11,449 nt of DNA, taken from contig JADZFI010000374.1 in NCBI GenBank assembly GCA_020850025.1, positions 1 through 11,449 on the forward strand, read 5' to 3'. The stretch is from Saprospiraceae bacterium. GTDB taxonomy: Bacteria > Bacteroidota > Bacteroidia > Chitinophagales > Saprospiraceae. Shown piece after piece: positions 7,523 through 11,449 of this stretch. The position numbers were made by a program, and so were the translations under genes. A model generated the notes under the pieces. The model was given only the letters and a program-made list of their open reading frames with translations, was not told the DNA's origin and made no database searches. Every line of letters begins with the position of its first letter. The stretch's first letter is position 1.

Positions 7523-10500
7523 TTAATTGCCTATGTTAACTTGAAAATAGGTTTGAATTTCCCATTCCTGCCCGTTGCCGAAACCCACGGCGGTGGGGTC
7601 AGGAACGACCTGTCCGGCGGCATCAATCTTTGTTGTAGGACTGTAGCGCGGCGAGTAGCGGTCGAGTGCGCGCCAGGTGTAGCGCAGGCCCATACGGGAA
7701 TTGGGCAGTTCAAACCATCCCGGTTTTCCGAGGCTCGTGGAGATATCCGCCATGAGCTGCAACGGGAAGGTGAGGTTGAAATCGCGGTGGTAGTCGAAGG
7801 GGCCACAGTCGTTCACCTTCACCATGGTGGTGAGTTTTGTTTTCTTGTAAATGGCGCGCAGGTCGCCGCCGAAGCGTTTGATGAGCCTGGCATCGCTGCC
7901 GTTGGCCTGGGCGGTGCCGGCAAACACGTTGGAGACAAAACCGAAATTAGGGGTAAGTTTCGACACGATGCGGGCATACGCTTCCCAGAGGTCATGGGCC
8001 GGCGCTGCGCCGGGGAAAGCAAAAATGGTACGGCCGTCGCCCAGGATACCGATGGCGGCATCCTGACTGGTGGGCAGGTGGCGGTAGATGAATCCGCTGC
8101 TGATGGCAAATTTGGCATCCTCGGCGATGTCGTTATCCCATTCGTACATCCAGGTAGCCGGTGTGGGGTCGTAAGTGATCAACATCTCCCCCGCCACGGT
8201 TTCCCGGTTGGAGCGCACGGCAAAGGGGTCGTCCAGAATATTTCTCGGGCGGGCCGGCGCCGGCGCATCGGCCGGGATGGGATCTTCGATGGGGCGTTGC
8301 CAGAGGAAATTGGGGGCAATCTGCAGGTTGCCGAAACCCAGCGTGAAACCGGTGAGGAAATTGTACTGGTTGCCGCTTCCGCTGTCTTTGAGGCGCCAGC
8401 CGGTGAAGGTTTTGGTGTAATCTGCACCACCCATCGCCAGGATACCATGTGCAGCGCCCTGGGCATACCATTGAATACGCCCTGCAGCATACGTAAGTTT
8501 GAACTTTCCGCCCCAGGTGTCGCTCATGGTGGTTTCATCCTGGAAGACTTCCGTTTTACCCTCTTCATTTTGACGTGTTACCTGGAAGGTCTCGCCTACG
8601 CGGTTGGAGTTCGACCAGATACCGCCCATTTCCAGGCCCAATGGGCCCAGTTTTCTTTTCAAATGCAGCGCAGCCCGGCGGGTGGGAGGAATAGGCACCG
8701 CAAACGAGCTCACAGCCGGGGCCTGGTTGTCCAGATCCTCGTGGAAAATACCGGTTACGTCGAACTTGCCGATTCGCCTGGTGTATTTGGCCAAAACCGC
8801 CGGGTTGGCGCCCCACCACAATTGCGGACCGAAAGCGACTTTGAGGTCTTTGAACGCTTTTTTACCCGCCAGTTCGAAACCGAAGGGCGCTTCGCCGTTG
8901 TAAATATCAATGTTGGGGCCATAGTTGGCTTCCGGGTAAAAGCCGAAGAAATCACCTTCATATCCCCAGTGGTAGTGGCTGGTGCGGTAAAAACCTTTCA
9001 GGTCGAAGTTTTTGGTATTCCAGCTGAAATCAGCCCGGTAAACCCTGAAGCGTTCCACATCTCCCAGCGTGATGGATTCGAGTTGGTTGGTAGCCGGATT
9101 GAGCGACAACGCTGTTTGCGGGCGACCCCGATTTTCGTAAAATATCTCGTTGATGGGGTTGGTGGCTACGTTTCCGAGAATGTTGAAAGAAACGTTGGCC
9201 CGGAAACTTTCATTGGGCTTTGCTTCAAAACCTACGAAGAAGGATTCCATGTGGTCGAACCCCTGTTGGTCGGGGTAAGTCTTTCGGCCTGGCACCGGAT
9301 CTTTGGGGGTTGAAATGAGCTCTCCACCTGTGGTGAAGGTGTACAGATCTGCCCGCAGCTCGCTCACGCGCACTTTTTTGGTCTGCTCTCCGGCAAGGGC
9401 TGCTTTATCGCCCCGCGCTCTGATCACGGCATCTGCAATTTGAAGTCCGGCAAAATGCTGATCCAGGGTAGCCTGCGTGACCCCGCTGCGCAGGGGGTTC
9501 AGCTGGTGGACTTCCTTCAGGGCGTAGTAAGCGGCACGCGGGTAAAGCTGGTAGATGCCTCTTTCATTGGAAGGACCCTTGGCGCAAATGCCAAACCACT
9601 CTTCATTCATGTTGTTTTCACCGGGCGCGAAATCGTTCAGGTAACCGCCATTGCTCCAGGAAGCATTGTTGTCGTGCACCGACAGGTTACTGGTTTGTCC
9701 GTATTTCCACCAGCCGTCGCTGAACTGGAAGGTGAATCCTCCGAGGCAGTTGCCCGCTTTACCCAGGTTGGCGGCATTGGCATAAATTTCCTTCCAGTTA
9801 CCCACCATATAATAGGCCTGGGATTGCTGGTCTTCTTCATTGGCCGTGGCGCTGAACGCATCAGCGCCAAACTCCGTGAACAGGATGGGTTTGTTGAACT
9901 CATCCTTCACCCGCTGAAAGGCATCGCCGAAAGACACGCCCCGGTACATATTGGTGCCAAAAATATCTATGTCCTTGCACTCCTTCACGATGATGTCCAG
10001 GAACAGCAGATCACCGTTGCAAATGGCCACCGGGTGCGACTTGTCGGCGCCTTTCATTAAAAGGGCAGCCTCATTGAACAGCTTGTACATAGCAGTTGCC
10101 CGCACGGTGGATTTGCGATCCTGAATGGGAATGTCCTCTGTTTCAGCGCCTTCCCAAAACAGGCCGTAGTTGTTCTCGTTGCCCAGCAGGTACAGCAGCA
10201 GGCCGGGGGTGTTTTTGTATGCCTCGGTCATGGCTTTCACTTCCGAAAGCAGCAGTTCCCGGGTGCGCGGATCGGCGTATTCCGTGTTGGGTACCCATGC
10301 GCCATCCAGGGTCAGGCCATATCGCCCGAAAGAGTGGTTGAGCATGGTGTAAATGCCGTATTTCTCGTAGATGTATTGGATCCATTTGGGCGGTACTCCG
10401 GTGTACTGGCGCAGTACGTTGACCCCCATGTTTTTCAGCAGGGGCATTTCGGTGTCGAGTGCCGCCATGATGATATCGTCGGGTTGTTTCCAAAGGCTAT

Positions 10501-10684
10501 AGGTATAGTTGGTGCCAATGGGGAAGTAATCCCAGTTCATGCCGTTGATGAAGAAGTCGTTGCCATTGACCACCAACTTCATCCCCTCCCGGTTATTGCT
10601 AACCATAACCTTGTCGGCCTGGGCCAGGGCTGAAATGGCGAAAAGGGACAGCATCAACGTGTGTAGTGCTTTTTTCATTACCAT
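7523..10684 (-). CDS. Exported clan GH-A (GH2-like) glycoside hydrolase fused to a putative outer-membrane beta-barrel
   Basis: The 1053-aa protein starts with a signal peptide (MVMKKALHTLMLSLFAISALAQA, cleavage after about residue 23). A second ATG at 10678 gives MKKALHT and may be the true start. Residues about 30-400 form a TIM-barrel glycosidase: FFINGMNWD, MGVNVLRQYTG, LLYLLGNENNYG with N169-E170 as acid/base, IFGTNMYRG, ILFTEFGADAF with E271 as nucleophile, and FTFQFSDGWWKYG as the eighth strand. It most resembles the GH2 TIM-barrel domain, but the usual GH2 N-terminal sandwich domains are absent; GH17- or GH72-like enzymes are alternatives. Residues about 475-1053 are rich in short amphipathic strands with aromatic ends (for example RVYRADFSWN, LKVAFGPQLWWG, RIQWYAQGAAHG, EWEIQTYFQVNIGN) and turns rich in Gly, Asn and Asp, as in porin-like barrels. 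It is the first gene of the operon, 18 bp before the lipoprotein gene. The barrel is inferred from strand pattern only, and the substrate from context. Confidence 0.8.
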   Translation of the reverse strand: MVMKKALHTLMLSLFAISALAQADKVMVSNNREGMKLVVNGNDFFINGMNWDYFPIGTNYTYSLWKQPDDIIMAALDTEMPLLKNMGVNVLRQYTGVPPKWIQYIYEKYGIYTMLNHSFGRYGLTLDGAWVPNTEYADPRTRELLLSEVKAMTEAYKNTPGLLLYLLGNENNYGLFWEGAETEDIPIQDRKSTVRATAMYKLFNEAALLMKGADKSHPVAICNGDLLFLDIIVKECKDIDIFGTNMYRGVSFGDAFQRVKDEFNKPILFTEFGADAFSATANEEDQQSQAYYMVGNWKEIYANAANLGKAGNCLGGFTFQFSDGWWKYGQTSNLSVHDNNASWSNGGYLNDFAPGENNMNEEWFGICAKGPSNERGIYQLYPRAAYYALKEVHQLNPLRSGVTQATLDQHFAGLQIADAVIRARGDKAALAGEQTKKVRVSELRADLYTFTTGGELISTPKDPVPGRKTYPDQQGFDHMESFFVGFEAKPNESFRANVSFNILGNVATNPINEIFYENRGRPQTALSLNPATNQLESITLGDVERFRVYRADFSWNTKNFDLKGFYRTSHYHWGYEGDFFGFYPEANYGPNIDIYNGEAPFGFELAGKKAFKDLKVAFGPQLWWGANPAVLAKYTRRIGKFDVTGIFHEDLDNQAPAVSSFAVPIPPTRRAALHLKRKLGPLGLEMGGIWSNSNRVGETFQVTRQNEEGKTEVFQDETTMSDTWGGKFKLTYAAGRIQWYAQGAAHGILAMGGADYTKTFTGWRLKDSGSGNQYNFLTGFTLGFGNLQIAPNFLWQRPIEDPIPADAPAPARPRNILDDPFAVRSNRETVAGEMLITYDPTPATWMYEWDNDIAEDAKFAISSGFIYRHLPTSQDAAIGILGDGRTIFAFPGAAPAHDLWEAYARIVSKLTPNFGFVSNVFAGTAQANGSDARLIKRFGGDLRAIYKKTKLTTMVKVNDCGPFDYHRDFNLTFPLQLMADISTSLGKPGWFELPNSRMGLRYTWRALDRYSPRYSPTTKIDAAGQVVPDPTAVGFGNGQEWEIQTYFQVNIGN

Positions 10685-10894
10685 CTATTATAAGGTGAAA
10701 CATTTGATTCGACGAATATATTCTCTCATCCCAAAATACACATCTGATTTTATTCGGTTTTTCAGGAGCTCAAATGTATACCGACCCTGTAGCAGAAAAA
10801 ACAATTATACCCCATCAAATATTTCATCAATCACTTTTTTGAATACTACAATGTTGTACATTCACCACTCTAATGCACTTATTATTAATAAGTT
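10685..10894. other. Divergent AT-rich intergenic region
   Basis: This 210-bp stretch separates the minus-strand glucan operon from the plus-strand sensor-like pseudogene and must hold the promoters for both. It is much richer in A+T than the genes on either side. It contains two overlapping short palindromes, ATTCG-A-CGAAT at 10707-10717 and GAATATATTC at 10714-10723, within the presumed leader of the operon, plus TACAA-TG-TTGTA around 10848-10859. I see no tRNA, riboswitch or convincing small gene here. Confidence 0.6.
10771..10778 (-). promoter_or_regulatory. Candidate Bacteroidota -7 box (TACATTTG) of the glucan operon
   Basis: On the minus strand TACATTTG matches the Bacteroidota -7 consensus TAnnTTTG exactly. 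It would place the transcript start near 10764, giving a leader of about 80 nt before the first gene. A TTG at 10804-10802 could be the -33 element, but the 23-bp spacer is longer than the usual 19-20 bp. It is the only exact match I found in this intergenic region on that strand; the spacing keeps confidence low. Confidence 0.35.
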
Positions 10895-11362
10895 ATGACA
10901 TTTAAGGACTTTCACGGCGATTTCTCCACCAAATACAGAAAGTACATTTTGTACCTGTTTTTTGCTGTTTGGTCGGGCTCGCAGTGTCTGGCCTTTTCCG
11001 GAAAGTATCCCATTCGGAATTTTATGCCGTCCGACTACAAATCAGGCATATAGAATATTGACTTTGCTCAAAACAGGAACATGACGTTGTTTGTTGCCAA
11101 CAACCTGGGGGTACTGTCGTACAATGGCAAAACCTGGGATCGGCACGCCTTTAAAACCGGTAAAAAGCAACGTTCCCTGGCCTTTGATGAAAAATCCAAC
11201 CGCCTGTATTTTGGCTCTCAGGGCGTATTCGGGTACATTACTTCCAACTGGGAGATGGTGTCGCTTGCCGACAAAATTCCGCCGTCGGCAGCGGGTTTTG
11301 ATGAGGTTTGGGATGTTTTTCTGGAGAGTGTTCAGAAAACTGTGTCAATCAAAATCTTTTGA
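10895..11362 (+). pseudogene. Broken two-component-regulator-propeller type sensor, N-terminal remnant
   Basis: Reading from ATG 10895 gives a signal-peptide-like start (KYRKYILYLFFAVWSG), then YPIRNFMPSDYKSGI, then TAG at 11051-11053. The same frame continues with NIDFAQNRNMTLFVANNLG, then VLSYNGKTWDRHAFKTG, LYFGSQGVFGY and FDEVWDVFLE. This is the familiar N-terminus of Reg_prop/Y_Y_Y sensors, where the position of the TAG is normally Gln in a G-x-Q-N motif; one C-to-T change of CAG would explain it. After VWDVFLE (about 11325) the sequence stops resembling a propeller, and the frame ends at TGA 11360-11362. Such proteins (hybrid two-component or AraC/LuxR-linked) usually sit beside and control PULs, so this was probably the operon's local regulator. 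An ATG at 11081 could restart translation but would lack the export signal. Confidence 0.7.
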
Positions 11363-11449
11363 ATTGGTTGGTTTACAAAACAGTTTTTTTGTCGGATGAA
11401 AAAATCAAAGACTAGCAGTCCAACCTACTTTACGGAGGAGACAGAAGCT
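11326..11449 (+). mobile_element. Possible left end of an inserted element
   Basis: From about 11326 the propeller-like coding sequence is replaced by a segment beginning near AGTGTTCAGAAAACTGTGTC, followed by an AT-rich stretch and a new ATG at 11396. A terminal-repeat-like start followed within about 70 bp by an ORF start is the layout of an insertion sequence. The other end, the matching inverted repeat and any target duplication lie outside the window, so this is inferred from the abrupt break alone. The family cannot be identified. Confidence 0.3.
11396..11449 (+). CDS. Start of an unidentified ORF (first 18 codons), running off right edge
   Basis: ATG 11396-11398 opens a frame that stays open to the last base, encoding MKKSKTSSPTYFTEETEA. 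It lies about 70 bp inside the break in the sensor remnant and could be a transposase start or an unrelated gene. It is too short to recognise, and no clear ribosome binding site precedes it. Confidence 0.25.
   Translation, partial: MKKSKTSSPTYFTEETEA

Noticed and set aside
7478..9313. Plus-strand open frame of 611 codons
   Set aside because: It is antisense to the GH/barrel gene and the start of the lipoprotein gene, has no recognisable domain, and its composition mirrors the codon pattern of the real minus-strand genes.
11091..11399. Plus-strand open frame of 102 codons
   Set aside because: It is the wrong frame over the propeller remnant; the frame from 10895 shows the family motifs.

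Overview
The window looks like part of a genome of the phylum Bacteroidota. The evidence is lipoprotein signal peptides with Lys- and acid-rich tails after the Cys, a PUL-like arrangement of carbohydrate genes, weak Shine-Dalgarno signals, a TAnnTTTG-type promoter candidate, and a divergent gene resembling a two-component propeller sensor. Base composition is moderate (about half G+C). The species cannot be named from this sequence; a Saprospiria- or Chitinophagia-like lineage is only a guess.

Positions 1-10684 hold one tightly packed minus-strand gene cluster for beta-1,3-glucan (laminarin-type) breakdown. In transcription order it reads: (1) a 1053-aa exported protein with an N-terminal clan GH-A TIM barrel and a C-terminal half that looks like an outer-membrane beta-barrel; (2) a 783-aa lipoprotein with a jelly-roll-like domain, a bacterial Ig-like domain and three repeated carbohydrate-binding-like modules; (3) a GH16 laminarinase lipoprotein; (4) an 1138-aa GH149-type beta-1,3-glucan phosphorylase without a signal peptide; (5) a GH17-type beta-1,3-glucanase that runs off the left edge. 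The gaps between genes are 18, 68, 7 and 1 bp. The 68-bp gap holds a near-perfect 30-nt hairpin.

The inferred division of labour is as follows. The lipoproteins bind and cut glucan at the cell surface. The GH/barrel fusion would act at the outer membrane and might couple cutting to passage. GH17 acts after export. The cytoplasmic phosphorylase converts oligosaccharides to glucose 1-phosphate without spending ATP on activation. No SusC/SusD pair is present in the window, so either it lies outside or uptake works another way.

Positions 10685-10894 are an AT-rich divergent intergenic region with a promoter candidate and small palindromes. To the right, on the plus strand, is the start of a two-component-regulator-propeller type sensor, the usual class of local PUL regulator. 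It appears broken twice: by an in-frame amber codon (11051-11053) where the family normally has Gln, and by an abrupt loss of family-like sequence near 11325. The sequence after that point may be the end of an inserted element carrying a new ORF start at 11396.
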